Below are positions 19,333-27,120 of a stretch of DNA of 64,000 nt, one piece after another. Both the position numbers and the translations under genes were made by a program. Within the stretch, counting starts at the first letter, position 1. The number at the start of each line of letters is the position of its first letter. The notes below the pieces were generated by a model. It was not told where the DNA came from. It saw nothing but the letters and a program-made list of their open reading frames with translations, and searched no databases. The stretch is from an uncultured Arcanobacterium sp. (GTDB lineage Bacteria > Actinomycetota > Actinomycetes > Actinomycetales > Actinomycetaceae): positions 62,001 through 126,000 of the forward strand of contig CAUAGM010000002.1 in NCBI GenBank assembly GCA_958428545.1. The letters run 5' to 3'.

Positions 19333-20300
19333 AACCTCTCACAGATTCGCACTGCCATTTCAGTTTTCTGCCCAGCAGCACTCAAGCAGAATGCATACAC
19401 GCTCTGCGCACGCAGAGAGTTCGTATTGTGGCGCAGACGCTCCTGCCCTCGGAATTTCTTCCTCTTGCTCACACAGCTAGCAAAAACACCGATATTTTAC
19501 TCCCATCTCTTGGTTTTCACCCTTGGTATATCAACGAAAACTACAAGCACGAGCTAGATATATTTACCACAGCTATCGCACACACTCATTTCATCGGCGA
19601 AATTGGCTTAGACTTCACCGAGAAGCGCATAGCTGCCGTTCCAGCCGAGCTGCAGCTTCGTGTGCTTCGCTCTGTGTTGGTGACGCTGTGCGAAGCTGCG
19701 CAAAATCGTCACGCCTCGACTCAATACGCCGACACAAAGCCTCATCTTGCCACAACACATAACGCCGCCAAGAATCGTCAAACTACGAAACATATCGAGC
19801 CTTCTATCGGCGTTGAGCGTGGCGCGCTCAACACACAGCGCATACCTGCCGCCCTTTACCCAGAAACCAGAGCCAAAATGCACTACGTGCTTTCACTTCA
19901 TGCTGTTCGCGCCGTCACTCCCCTGCTTGACCTTCTTGAAGAACTCAACGCAACTCCTCATCAAGCAATAGCGCCCATTATTCATCGCTTCAATGGCACG
20001 AGTGATGAACTCACGCGGCTTATACGCCTTGGCGGATACATATCTATCCATCCACGTATGCTGCAATCGAAACGCGCACGAGCGTACGCTTGCCAGGTAC
20101 CAGAAAATCGGCTTCTTCTGGAAACGGATTTTCCGCCAAAAGAACTTCCCAAAAATGCCACTATCGAGCCGGATCAGGGGCGCATCTACGCAACAGAGAT
20201 AGTGACGAGCCTGCGAGAAACCGCATCCAAACTTTCCGAATTACGCGGGCACGACGTCATATCGGCGCTGAAAGAAACCACAGAAAAACTCTACGGCTAA
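19329..20300 (+). CDS. TatD-family metal-dependent hydrolase
   Basis: This 323-aa TIM-barrel hydrolase has the metal-ligand motifs DSHCHF (HxH) at the N-terminus, GEIGLDF in the middle and LLLETDFPP near the C-terminus. TatD proteins are Mg-dependent DNases/exonucleases. Between the second and third barrel strands it carries an extra ~50 residues (about 123-175: RHASTQYADTKPH and on) that look disordered and are absent from standard ~260-aa TatD. It overlaps tcdA by 4 bp (ATGA). Confidence 0.85.
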   Translation: MKPLTDSHCHFSFLPSSTQAECIHALRTQRVRIVAQTLLPSEFLPLAHTASKNTDILLPSLGFHPWYINENYKHELDIFTTAIAHTHFIGEIGLDFTEKRIAAVPAELQLRVLRSVLVTLCEAAQNRHASTQYADTKPHLATTHNAAKNRQTTKHIEPSIGVERGALNTQRIPAALYPETRAKMHYVLSLHAVRAVTPLLDLLEELNATPHQAIAPIIHRFNGTSDELTRLIRLGGYISIHPRMLQSKRARAYACQVPENRLLLETDFPPKELPKNATIEPDQGRIYATEIVTSLRETASKLSELRGHDVISALKETTEKLYG

Positions 20301-20547
20301 AAATGCACCTACATACAGATAAAAATGCACCTAGCGCGACACCTAACTAAAACTGGTTGAAAAAGTGTGGGTAGGATGAACCCCGATGAGATGATAACTG
20401 ATAGCTTCACAATCGGACGCACGGACACACGGATACACCGAGATTGCGCAGGAGCTGCTAAGCGCTCACTTCGATTTTAATTCAAAGATGACATATGCCT
20501 AGAGCATTCTTGCGCATCGTAATTGCTGCGCGATACCGATTTTTCAA

Positions 20548-20748
20548 CTAATCAGAGCGTTTTTTACTAAGAGCAGCACCTAAACCAAGCCCTAGGCATA
20601 TACCGATACTTAACCACAACCCCATGTTGCCTGTGATACTTCCAATGATTACGCCAAAAAGCGTCCCAACACTTGCACCGTACGCGAGAGGCGCCCCATT
20701 AGGGTCAGAAGATCCCTTCGAACCAGTATTGTTTATGTTATCTCCCAT
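20548..20748 (-). CDS. Small glycine-rich two-TM membrane protein
   Basis: This 66-residue protein has a hydrophilic N-terminus (MGDNINNTGSKGSSDPNG) and two hydrophobic Gly-rich segments, GASVGTLFGVIIGSITG and GLWLSIGICLGLGLGAAL, ending in KKRSD. It resembles the glycine-zipper type of small membrane proteins seen next to nucleoside or stress genes in actinobacteria, but no family can be assigned with confidence. It is monocistronic. Confidence 0.6.
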   Translation of the reverse strand: MGDNINNTGSKGSSDPNGAPLAYGASVGTLFGVIIGSITGNMGLWLSIGICLGLGLGAALSKKRSD

Positions 20749-20893
20749 ACTTTAATCATCTCACACACACATACGCCTCTTGTAATCCTCTTTTAGTAGA
20801 GTGCTTGTGCATATATACGTGTTTGTGCATATAAAACTAAGACGTTGAAATAACGTAACCTCACATTTTAACTTTCACATTTGGAGTGCTCGA

Positions 20894-21094
20894 ATGACGA
20901 TCGACATGGGTACAGACGAAGCTAAGGGTTTCGGCGATCGCCATGAATCGGAATCTTCTGGATCCGATAAGTCTATAGATTTGGCAAATAATGCAACTGG
21001 TAGATCGGTCGGTAAGAGCTACAAGACGTACAACAGCGCCTCTAACCGCTGCGAATGGCTCGCCCGTAACGGCAAGCTGGTGACGCTAAAATAG
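20894..21094 (+). CDS. Small protein with DUF6973-like C-terminal motif
   Basis: 66 aa. The C-terminal half, DLANNATGRSVGKS followed by CEWLARNGKLVTL, resembles the end of DUF6973-type domains (N-A-x-G-x-x-x-G ... A-x-x-NG-x-L-x-x-L) known from secreted toxin-like proteins of Gram-positives. No signal peptide is visible; the N-terminus is acidic. GGAG stands 8 bp before the ATG, so it is probably translated as is rather than being a remnant. Just upstream, TTGTGCATATA occurs twice (20805 and 20824), perhaps as part of its promoter. The homology is from memory of the motif and uncertain. Confidence 0.5.
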   Translation: MTIDMGTDEAKGFGDRHESESSGSDKSIDLANNATGRSVGKSYKTYNSASNRCEWLARNGKLVTLK

Positions 21095-21108
21095 TAGCAT
21101 AGGTAGTT

Positions 21109-22149
21109 ATGCAGGAAATCCACGACAATTTAAATGCTAAAGCTTCAAGACAGTCATTTTGGTCTGTGGCTCTATTTGTCTTCACATTTGCGATGGCATG
21201 CTCGGGTCTAGTAGTTGCTCTCTGGCCCGAGTTTGGGTTCTCTCAGATGGTGAGCACCACCATGGTGTTTGCTCAACTTCTAGCCTTTCCTCTTGCCACT
21301 GGCGCAGGGCTCATTGTTGTTGGGTTTATAGCTTTTGGCTTGTGCTGGAGGAGACGCTCTAGGCTCCTCGCCGCTGTTGTTTCCTTGACCGTGGCTCTGG
21401 TTGGCATTGCACTAATCGTGTTCCCTCATGGTCTACCCCAGAGCCTTCCACCATCGGAAGGTAACTTCAAGCGTGTTCTAACCGTGGTTACATTTAATTC
21501 AGGTTCGATGCTGACCAATGCTGTTTTTCAAGAACTCCTTGACGAGGTTACTCCCGATGTGATTGTCTTACCCGAGACAACTCTGATGGACGCAAAACGT
21601 GTAGCTGGAACTGTGGGATTCGATAGTGTTGCATTTGAACCCCTCGAAACGGGTTTCACGAGAACCTACGACGGGCAGATCGCTCCAACAACAATATTGA
21701 TTAACAGGACGTTGGGTGAAGCGAAACAGTTGCATGGCCCTGCAACATCTTTTGGAACGGTCGCCATTGAGTTCGAAGACCCTAGCCTTCCGATCATTCT
21801 TGGCATCCACTCCGCGCCACCATTGCCCGGGTTGATGGAGCAATGGCGCAAAGATGTGAGTCGAGTAGTAGAGTTTGCGGAATCCTCCAATAAGCCGATA
21901 ATCCTAGCAGGAGACTTCAACGCTACCCTGCGGCATGGAAAGCTCGCTGCGCGTGCAGTATTGATCGATTCGCAAGAACACTGTTCACATTGGCAAACTG
22001 GGACATGGCCTGCACAATTACCGAACTTCCTTCGTACGCCTATCGATCATATTCTTGTTTCCCCTAGTATGAAAACAAGATCTTGTCAGTCGATTCTGCT
22101 TAAAAAATCTGACCATCTTGCGTACAGCACTGAGGTCAGTGTCCGCTGA
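21109..22149 (+). CDS. Membrane-anchored endonuclease/exonuclease/phosphatase family protein
   Basis: 346 aa. The N-terminal ~110 residues contain three hydrophobic helices (about 18-40, 48-78, 86-106). The rest is an EEP (DNase I-like) domain: VVTFNSGSML and VTPDVIVLPETT (catalytic Glu), then GIHSAPPLP, LAGDFNAT (Asp-Phe-Asn) and the terminal KSDHLAYS (Asp-His). The same layout occurs in actinobacterial YafD-like proteins thought to act outside the membrane on phosphodiesters or phospholipids. It starts 15 bp after the preceding small gene and may be co-transcribed. Confidence 0.85.
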   Translation: MQEIHDNLNAKASRQSFWSVALFVFTFAMACSGLVVALWPEFGFSQMVSTTMVFAQLLAFPLATGAGLIVVGFIAFGLCWRRRSRLLAAVVSLTVALVGIALIVFPHGLPQSLPPSEGNFKRVLTVVTFNSGSMLTNAVFQELLDEVTPDVIVLPETTLMDAKRVAGTVGFDSVAFEPLETGFTRTYDGQIAPTTILINRTLGEAKQLHGPATSFGTVAIEFEDPSLPIILGIHSAPPLPGLMEQWRKDVSRVVEFAESSNKPIILAGDFNATLRHGKLAARAVLIDSQEHCSHWQTGTWPAQLPNFLRTPIDHILVSPSMKTRSCQSILLKKSDHLAYSTEVSVR

Positions 22150-22335
22150 CACCTTTCCGCTAACCTCTCGTGACACTTAATCTGTGATTTTTTAGAAAAC
22201 CTCTGCGCTCTGACACGAGTATTTGATGTGCTCGAGCGTGTCGAAAATTCGGATACTGCGCGGCGAGGGCTGCGTGCAGCTGTATGTGCTGTGCGCGCGT
22301 GTCGACAATACAAACATGAGGATCTTGGCACCCAG

Positions 22336-22702
22336 CTATCCGAGAGATCGCTTTCGACCACTAGGGCGCGGTCTACATGAGCCAAAACCTTGAGGATTAT
22401 GATTTCATGGTGGTGCCGTTTGGGCAAGGCTTCAAAGACATGAGCCCACCATTCAAGGAACTGATGAAGTGGGCGTTGGAGGGCAAGCTCGCGCATGGCG
22501 GGCACCTAATGCTCGCCTGGATAGACGATAACATTCACGTGCGCACCGACCCAGCTGGGAATATCAAGCCCAACAAGCAAAAGTCCACCGAGAAAATTGA
22601 CGGCATCGTCGCCACCATCATGGCCCTCGACAGAGCCATCCGAGGCGGCAACGCAAACACGAGAGCGTGGTGTATGACTCGCGCGGGCTACTCGTACTGT
22701 GA
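22336..22702 (+). pseudogene. Phage terminase large subunit, 3' fragment
   Basis: Reading through a TAG at ~22365, the frame gives AIREIAFDH*GAVYMSQNLE then FMVVPFGQGFKDMSPPFKELM, NIHVRTDPAGNIKPNKQK and EKIDGIVATIMALDRAIR, the conserved C-terminal part of siphophage TerL. After GGNAN the frame shifts by one base and the other frame supplies the expected ending SVVYDSRGLLVL before TGA at 22700-22702. It is therefore a fragment with a nonsense codon and a frameshift. It marks the start of prophage remnant 1 and shows the phage operon ran rightward. Confidence 0.82.
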
Positions 22703-22840
22703 TTCATTTCATATTGACTGATGTGACATACGTCATATAGGTTAATGTCGTCAAGTAAAGATGGCGCAGCTCTAGAAATTCCCAGCTATCCCTCTTTCCG
22801 ACACCTATTGCTGATGTTGGTCTGACGAAAGGAAACGATA

Positions 22841-23497
22841 ATGAGATCAATGAAGTATCTCTCTCGTATGGGTATCACACTGGTCACCACTGGAGCTCTG
22901 GCTGTGGCAACCACCGGCACTGCCTCTGCTGTAGAAAGTGAACCCGTAAAGTCCAGCCACGTAGCAGTAGTAGCGTCTATCGATACGACGCTAAACGGAA
23001 CTCTGACCTCTGGCTACTCCTCACCGATGTCCGCTAGTGAAGAAGAACAGCTCACTGACGAGCTCGAAGTGCTATTCACTAGGTACGTTCAGCTGAACGA
23101 AGCTGATATTTTTGAAGTCAATGAAGCAAATCTTATCGCCGATGGCCACGAGAAAGACTTGCTGGGTATGCAACGGCTTGCCGCTGGCCTAAACGCCTTG
23201 TCACAAGACAATTCTTCTTTCGGTGGTAGATTGCCAACGCAACCTGTGATGCGACCACTTGGAGCAGGAGAATTTGCGCTCTGCGTCCTTTTGGAGGGTA
23301 TCGGGATTTCTGCAGCAGGCGCTTCTCCCGGTCTCGTTAATGCGATCAAAGAAGGGATTCGAGCATGGAACTGGGGTCTCACCGCGAAGACAGTTGCGCG
23401 AATTCTGGGGCCCTCTGTTGCCAAAGCACCGGGAGGTCCCGTAGGCATCGGAGTTGCTCTGGGCTGGGCAGCTTGGAGCTGTAGGGGGAAACTGTGA
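22841..23497 (+). CDS. Secreted protein with Cys-bounded hydrophobic C-terminus (cassette copy 1)
   Basis: 218 aa with a Sec signal peptide (MRSMKYLSRMGITLVTTGAL, cleavage after ASA). The mature N-terminal part contains ELEVLFTRYVQLNEAD. The C-terminal ~85 residues are hydrophobic and Gly/Ala rich, bounded by two Cys (EFALCVLLEG ... AAWSCRGKL), with NWGLTAKTVARI inside. Two paralogues lie at 41139 and 41971. A GAAAGGAAAC Shine-Dalgarno precedes the ATG. Family not recognised. The architecture, paired with an overlapping two-TM protein, resembles bacteriocin-plus-immunity genes; that role is inference. It sits between the phage terL and portal remnants. Confidence 0.75.
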   Translation: MRSMKYLSRMGITLVTTGALAVATTGTASAVESEPVKSSHVAVVASIDTTLNGTLTSGYSSPMSASEEEQLTDELEVLFTRYVQLNEADIFEVNEANLIADGHEKDLLGMQRLAAGLNALSQDNSSFGGRLPTQPVMRPLGAGEFALCVLLEGIGISAAGASPGLVNAIKEGIRAWNWGLTAKTVARILGPSVAKAPGGPVGIGVALGWAAWSCRGKL

Positions 23498-23712
23498 CAG
23501 GTAGGGAGCCTGAGAAACAGGGCGGGACAAGTATTATCGGGTTCTTCCTAACCTTCATATTCACCCTGATGGTCGCGCGGGTCGTGATCGACCTTGTGCA
23601 GCATGGAGCTACGCTTAATGCTCACACTTGGATTACTCCAAGTGCTTGGATCGGTCCGGCTGGATTCGCTTTCATCGCGTGTTTTGCCTATTGGTACAGA
23701 ACTCGCCATTAA
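23494..23712 (+). CDS. Two-TM partner of the secreted cassette protein (copy 1)
   Basis: 72 aa, starting at GTG whose GTGA overlaps the stop of the secreted-protein gene by four bases, which implies coupled translation. Two hydrophobic helices (IIGFFLTFIFTLMVARVVI and WIGPAGFAFIACFAYW) are joined by a polar loop, with a basic C-terminus RTRH. Sequence identity with the partner at 41750 is low, but size, topology and gene overlap are the same. A plausible role is immunity to, or membrane handling of, the upstream secreted protein; not established. Confidence 0.68.
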   Translation: MTGREPEKQGGTSIIGFFLTFIFTLMVARVVIDLVQHGATLNAHTWITPSAWIGPAGFAFIACFAYWYRTRH

Positions 23713-23777
23713 ACCATCGGTTCATTTCATGCTCTATGTGAGTGTTTGAATAGAACCTGAGCATGCACCCACTTACG

Positions 23778-23812
23778 TTTGGGTGTTACCCCTAGGGGTA
23801 ACACCCAAATTT
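23778..23812 (+). terminator. Terminator of cassette 1
   Basis: A perfect 32-bp palindrome, TTTGGGTGTTACCCCT followed by its complement, then TTTTTAT. It lies 66 bp after the two-TM gene and 23 bp before the portal remnant, so the cassette ends in its own strong terminator instead of reading into the phage genes. Confidence 0.88.
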
Positions 23813-23834
23813 TTATCTATGACAAGGAATACCG

Positions 23835-24204
23835 ATGGGTCTTTTCACCTGGATACGTGCCGCTAATAGTAGCAAGGCGACTGATCATGCACTTAGTAGT
23901 TCCTATTCGTTCTTGTTTGGTCCGTCAACGAGCGGTGGCCGTCCGGTAACAGAACGTAGCGCGATGCAGATGACTACTGTCTATAGCTGCGCATGAATCC
24001 TGGCTGAAGCAATAGCTAGTCTCCCCCTGCACATATACCGTTACAAGGATGGTGGCGACAAAGAGAAAGCCACAGATCACAACCTCTATCGGCTGTTGCA
24101 TGATGAACCTAACCCCGAGACGACGAGCTTCGTGTTCCAAGAAACACTCAAGACGCACCTGTTGTTGTGGGGGGACGCGTTTGCTCAGGTAGGGCGTAAA
24201 TGAA
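23835..24204 (+). pseudogene. Phage portal protein, 5' fragment with nonsense codon
   Basis: Starts at ATG 23835 (MGLFTWIRAANSS), contains RPVTERSAMQMTTVYSCA, then TGA at 23994-23996, then ILAEAIASLPLHIYRYKDGG and LYRLLHDEPNPETTSFVFQE. It ends at a second stop around 24204 after TFAQV-like sequence. These are the conserved N-terminal segments of HK97-type portal proteins. About 120 of the usual ~400 residues remain. It is closely related to the longer portal fragment at 43083. Confidence 0.88.
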
Positions 24205-24240
24205 ACAAACACTAGCCACACGAATCGATCAGGTGAAACC

Positions 24241-24588
24241 ATGAGCGGGCTTTTAGAAAACATAAGCCACATCGCTAGACAACTTGGGCTCGCCTATGCA
24301 GTCAGCTGCTACACCGCCTCCCCAGCCCCAGACACGTCTCTAGTGTTCACCCCGTTAACAGATTCTTTCGAGATCTTCGCCGACAACACCCCAAGCGTCG
24401 AAATAGAAGAAGCCCGAATCAGCCTGTTCACGAAAACCAACTACTTAGCCCTAAGAGACCAGATCACGAAAGCTCTAATCAGCGCTCGCCTGGTTATCAC
24501 AGGCAGGCGCTATATCGGATACGAGGACGATACCGGCTACCACCACTATTCAATCGACATCGCGGATTATTCGCCAGCTAATTTCTAG
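24241..24588 (+). CDS. Phage tail-completion / head-tail joining protein (remnant)
   Basis: 115 aa. The block VEIEEARISLFTKTNYLALRD followed by RRYIGYEDDTGYHHYSIDIADY is typical of the small siphophage protein encoded just before the major tail protein. Just upstream, a short frame ending TRIDQVKP then TGA (overlapping the ATG) looks like the tail of the preceding phage gene. This gene itself appears intact, but it lies in a remnant lacking most structural genes, so it is probably non-functional cargo. Confidence 0.6.
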   Translation: MSGLLENISHIARQLGLAYAVSCYTASPAPDTSLVFTPLTDSFEIFADNTPSVEIEEARISLFTKTNYLALRDQITKALISARLVITGRRYIGYEDDTGYHHYSIDIADYSPANF

Positions 24589-25493
24589 GAGTTATTGTTT
24601 TCCTCCCAGGCTCCATATTGTTGCCCCTCATCATTCACCCAGCGCGCTCTACCGTTGGCGGAGGTGCCTAGCACTATGGCTGCTGCGGCAGAAGGAGAAG
24701 TAAAAGCAATATCCCGGGTGACCACGCCGCGATTATTTTCTATGCGGATTGACCCATCACTAACCAACTTTTGGTGACGACTAGCTATAGTCGCATACGA
24801 ATTGACCGTTGTCTGGCTTCTGGCTTTACTGGTTTCCCAGCTAGCAACCACGATAGATCCCTTGAGGAGGAAAAACTCGCCATCAATCAGCTGCATCGAG
24901 GCATCTATCCCATCTTTTTGTCTACGCAGATGGAAAACAGGCGAAGAAACTATCTGAGCGGTAGCTGGTTGCACGGTATTTTCTGGGGAACGCAAAACGT
25001 TGACTCCCAGGATCGGCAAAATCAGCTTCATATTATCTAAGAAAGACTCGGCTGAGGCCCGTTGCGCTTCAGAAAGCTTCCTGTTGCGAGGGGTTTGCTT
25101 GTTATCAGGCATAGAACAGCGCTCAGCATTCTTAGCGATATCAACCAGACGGGCTTCTAAATAACCCCAATGCCCCTCGTTAAAAGACCGTTGCAAGCTA
25201 GCGATAATAACGACCTTTTCCCACTGTGGTTTCTTTTTGTCATGATCACGCAAACGCTCAACAAAATTTTCAGTCTTGCCAATATAGCACCAGGTGTTCT
25301 CAATAGCTTCAGGGTCATTCCCAAGAAGGATATATACCCCATTACTATTGGCTTCCTCTCGCTTATAAAGCTGCGAAAGCTGATCGCGGCGTGCAGAGGT
25401 GAGAATGCCCGTCCAATCCGCTATCCCCGCAGTAGCCATACCACCAGGGGTTCCATCGACCAGAAAAAGCTCCACCGCTTTACCACGCGCCAT
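24585..25493 (-). CDS. GIY-YIG nuclease family protein with DUF4357
   Basis: About 302 aa. The GIY-YIG domain (~50-160) has the variant motif GVYILLGND ... CYIGKTENFVERLRDH with a downstream GHWGYLEARLVDIA (catalytic Glu). The C-terminal DUF4357 domain (~225-300) has IVVASWETSK followed by ASRHQKLVSDGSI and a final SAAAAIVLGTSANGRARW. Such fusions are common, mostly in defence or mobile contexts, and the cellular role is unclear. It is inserted opposite to the phage genes, its 3' end overlapping the tail-completion gene by 4 bp. ATG 25493 (MARGKAVELF) is preferred over GTG 25502. Confidence 0.88.
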   Translation of the reverse strand: MARGKAVELFLVDGTPGGMATAGIADWTGILTSARRDQLSQLYKREEANSNGVYILLGNDPEAIENTWCYIGKTENFVERLRDHDKKKPQWEKVVIIASLQRSFNEGHWGYLEARLVDIAKNAERCSMPDNKQTPRNRKLSEAQRASAESFLDNMKLILPILGVNVLRSPENTVQPATAQIVSSPVFHLRRQKDGIDASMQLIDGEFFLLKGSIVVASWETSKARSQTTVNSYATIASRHQKLVSDGSIRIENNRGVVTRDIAFTSPSAAAAIVLGTSANGRARWVNDEGQQYGAWEENNNS

Positions 25494-25590
25494 CACAACC
25501 ACGCCCCTAGTTCACGCGCACCTAACCTCAAGAATAACCGAGAAAAACAGATCACCCCTCACTACGAGGATCCAAAAGAAAGGATACATC

Positions 25591-25662
25591 ATGGCAACTA
25601 TTGGTTTAGACAAGCTCTACTACGCAAGCATTAGCAAAAATCCCACCAGCGGTAGTGATTGA
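25591..25662 (+). pseudogene. Phage major tail protein, N-terminal stub
   Basis: A 23-residue frame with an AAAGGA Shine-Dalgarno begins MATIGLDKLYYASISKNPT and stops. MATIGLDKLYYAxI is the characteristic start of siphophage major tail proteins (normally ~200 aa). It follows the tail-completion gene in the standard phage order, with the GIY-YIG gene interposed, so it is a truncated leftover. Confidence 0.65.
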
Positions 25663-25669
25663 GCTGAAT

Positions 25670-25694
25670 GCCCCGTGTTTGCATGGGGCTTTTG
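25670..25694 (+). terminator. Short terminator after the tail-protein stub
   Basis: GCCCC (25670-25674) pairs with GGGGC (25685-25689), followed by TTTTG. Phages often have such a hairpin after the major tail gene; here it follows the stub by 7 bp. Confidence 0.55.
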
Positions 25695-25804
25695 TGACGT
25701 TTAAGTTTGTTTGAATCCCGCACCGACTAGGCATCGTATCTCTGCTGAAGTCAACACCGATTTAGCAGGGATTTTTATGATTTTTGCTTCTAGTCATAAA
25801 GAGA

Positions 25805-27028
25805 TCATTCGCGGAACACGGGATGGTAAAAGCTCAGCACAATTGCCGCAGCTACCAAGACTGTGCAACATACCATTGGTAGCCACGGAGAGAGCCCGTA
25901 AAATGCAGTGGATGCTATCGGTGCCACTACATAGGCTGCACCATTGTTAGCATTAATCAACCCAGCCAGCCCACCTTGCTCTTCGGGCTTCATTTGCAAA
26001 GTAGGCGCCGTATTGTAGCCAGGCATCGCCAAACCTAGACCAAAGCCTGTCAAGATGCTGGCCGCAATGAACAGTCCAAGATTTAGTGGATAAACTAAGA
26101 GCAGTAACCCGAGAAGAACGATTATCAATCCTCTTCTAAAGAGTTTTTTAGCACCCAAGTTTAACCTTGGAGCCACCAAAGCCTGCGCCAGTATCATCAC
26201 CACACCCATTATTGACATGCACAAAGCGGTAAGCCCTGCTGTGGCGCCCGCCGCTAAATTCAAAACATCCTGCAGCAAAAAGCCGAAAAGTGTAGCCACG
26301 GTAGAAAAAGCGGTAAACATTAGGAAACCGCAAGCCAAGAACACGAATACTCTTGAATCAAAATAGGAAACTTTTGCCGGTTGAGCGACTTTTTCTTCGC
26401 CATCTGTGGGTTTGAATGTTAGCAGCAAAACTACAACGCCTAAAAGCATGACCAGAGGCATCACCAGCAAGGGCATCATGAAACCTCCTATAGCTGCAAG
26501 GATGCCGCCCAATAAGGCTCCAAGAATAGACGAGAATCCTTGTGCAGCGCCCAATACTCCCACACCTTTTACCCGTTGCGTCTCGCTGTAGGTATGAGTC
26601 ACAACGTAGGTTTGTGCGGCTGGGAAAACTGCTGCGATGGCACCGCCGTACAGCACACCCCTAGTTATGACTACTCCTAGAATCAACGTCATGCCGGTGA
26701 GCAGACCCTTAAACCCTAGCCACACCACCATAGTAAATCCGCCTAGAGCCAGGATTCCCACAAGCATGCCAATAAGCAAGATACGCCGAGATCCCCATCG
26801 CAATGAGACCCGCCCCCACCTAGTGGAGGTAAGAGACAATATAATGGCCGCTAACGAAATGGTGGCGCCAATGTGCCATTCCTTCAACCCGATTTCGCGC
26901 GATAGCGGAGCCAGAATTGGATTAAGGATCATCTGCCCCATATATGCCAGCAACACCGTCAAAAACAGGGGAAACAGTCCCGTTATTTTTGATTCAACTT
27001 TCTCGTTTTGTTCATTAGTGGCGCACAT
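25805..27028 (-). CDS. MFS transporter (multidrug-efflux type)
   Basis: About 407 aa with 12 hydrophobic segments. After TM2 there is the loop STRWGRVSLRWGSRRILLIG, the MFS motif A region, and the C-terminal half repeats the fold. The family suggests proton-driven drug or metabolite efflux. The frame opens at 27058, but ATG 27028 (MCATNEQNEK) has AAAGGG upstream and is preferred. It is divergent from a TetR regulator and shares a perfect palindromic operator with it (27069-27097), so it is very likely repressed by that regulator and induced by its substrate. Confidence 0.88.
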   Translation of the reverse strand: MCATNEQNEKVESKITGLFPLFLTVLLAYMGQMILNPILAPLSREIGLKEWHIGATISLAAIILSLTSTRWGRVSLRWGSRRILLIGMLVGILALGGFTMVVWLGFKGLLTGMTLILGVVITRGVLYGGAIAAVFPAAQTYVVTHTYSETQRVKGVGVLGAAQGFSSILGALLGGILAAIGGFMMPLLVMPLVMLLGVVVLLLTFKPTDGEEKVAQPAKVSYFDSRVFVFLACGFLMFTAFSTVATLFGFLLQDVLNLAAGATAGLTALCMSIMGVVMILAQALVAPRLNLGAKKLFRRGLIIVLLGLLLLVYPLNLGLFIAASILTGFGLGLAMPGYNTAPTLQMKPEEQGGLAGLINANNGAAYVVAPIASTAFYGLSPWLPMVCCTVLVAAAIVLSFYHPVFRE

Positions 27029-27068
27029 TAAAACACCCTTTCCAAAGTGAGCTGCCAATCAAGCTGAA

Positions 27069-27097
27069 ACAATACTAGAACAATGTTCTAGTATTGT
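27069..27097. promoter_or_regulatory. Palindromic operator of the MFS/TetR pair
   Basis: ACAATACTAGAACA, one central A, and TGTTCTAGTATTGT form a perfect 14-bp inverted repeat. It starts about 40 bp 5' of the MFS start and ends 24 bp before the TetR GTG. The size and symmetry fit a TetR-family dimer (or pair of dimers) controlling both genes. It overlaps the likely -35 of the regulator gene. Confidence 0.85.
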
Positions 27098-27120
27098 CGA
27101 GGTTGGGGTATGCTGTTTTC

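Noticed and set aside
22172..22378. Open frame LICDFLENLCALTRVFDVL before the terL fragment
   Set aside because: Lacks a start codon and homology, and overlaps terL sequence in another frame; probably coincidental.
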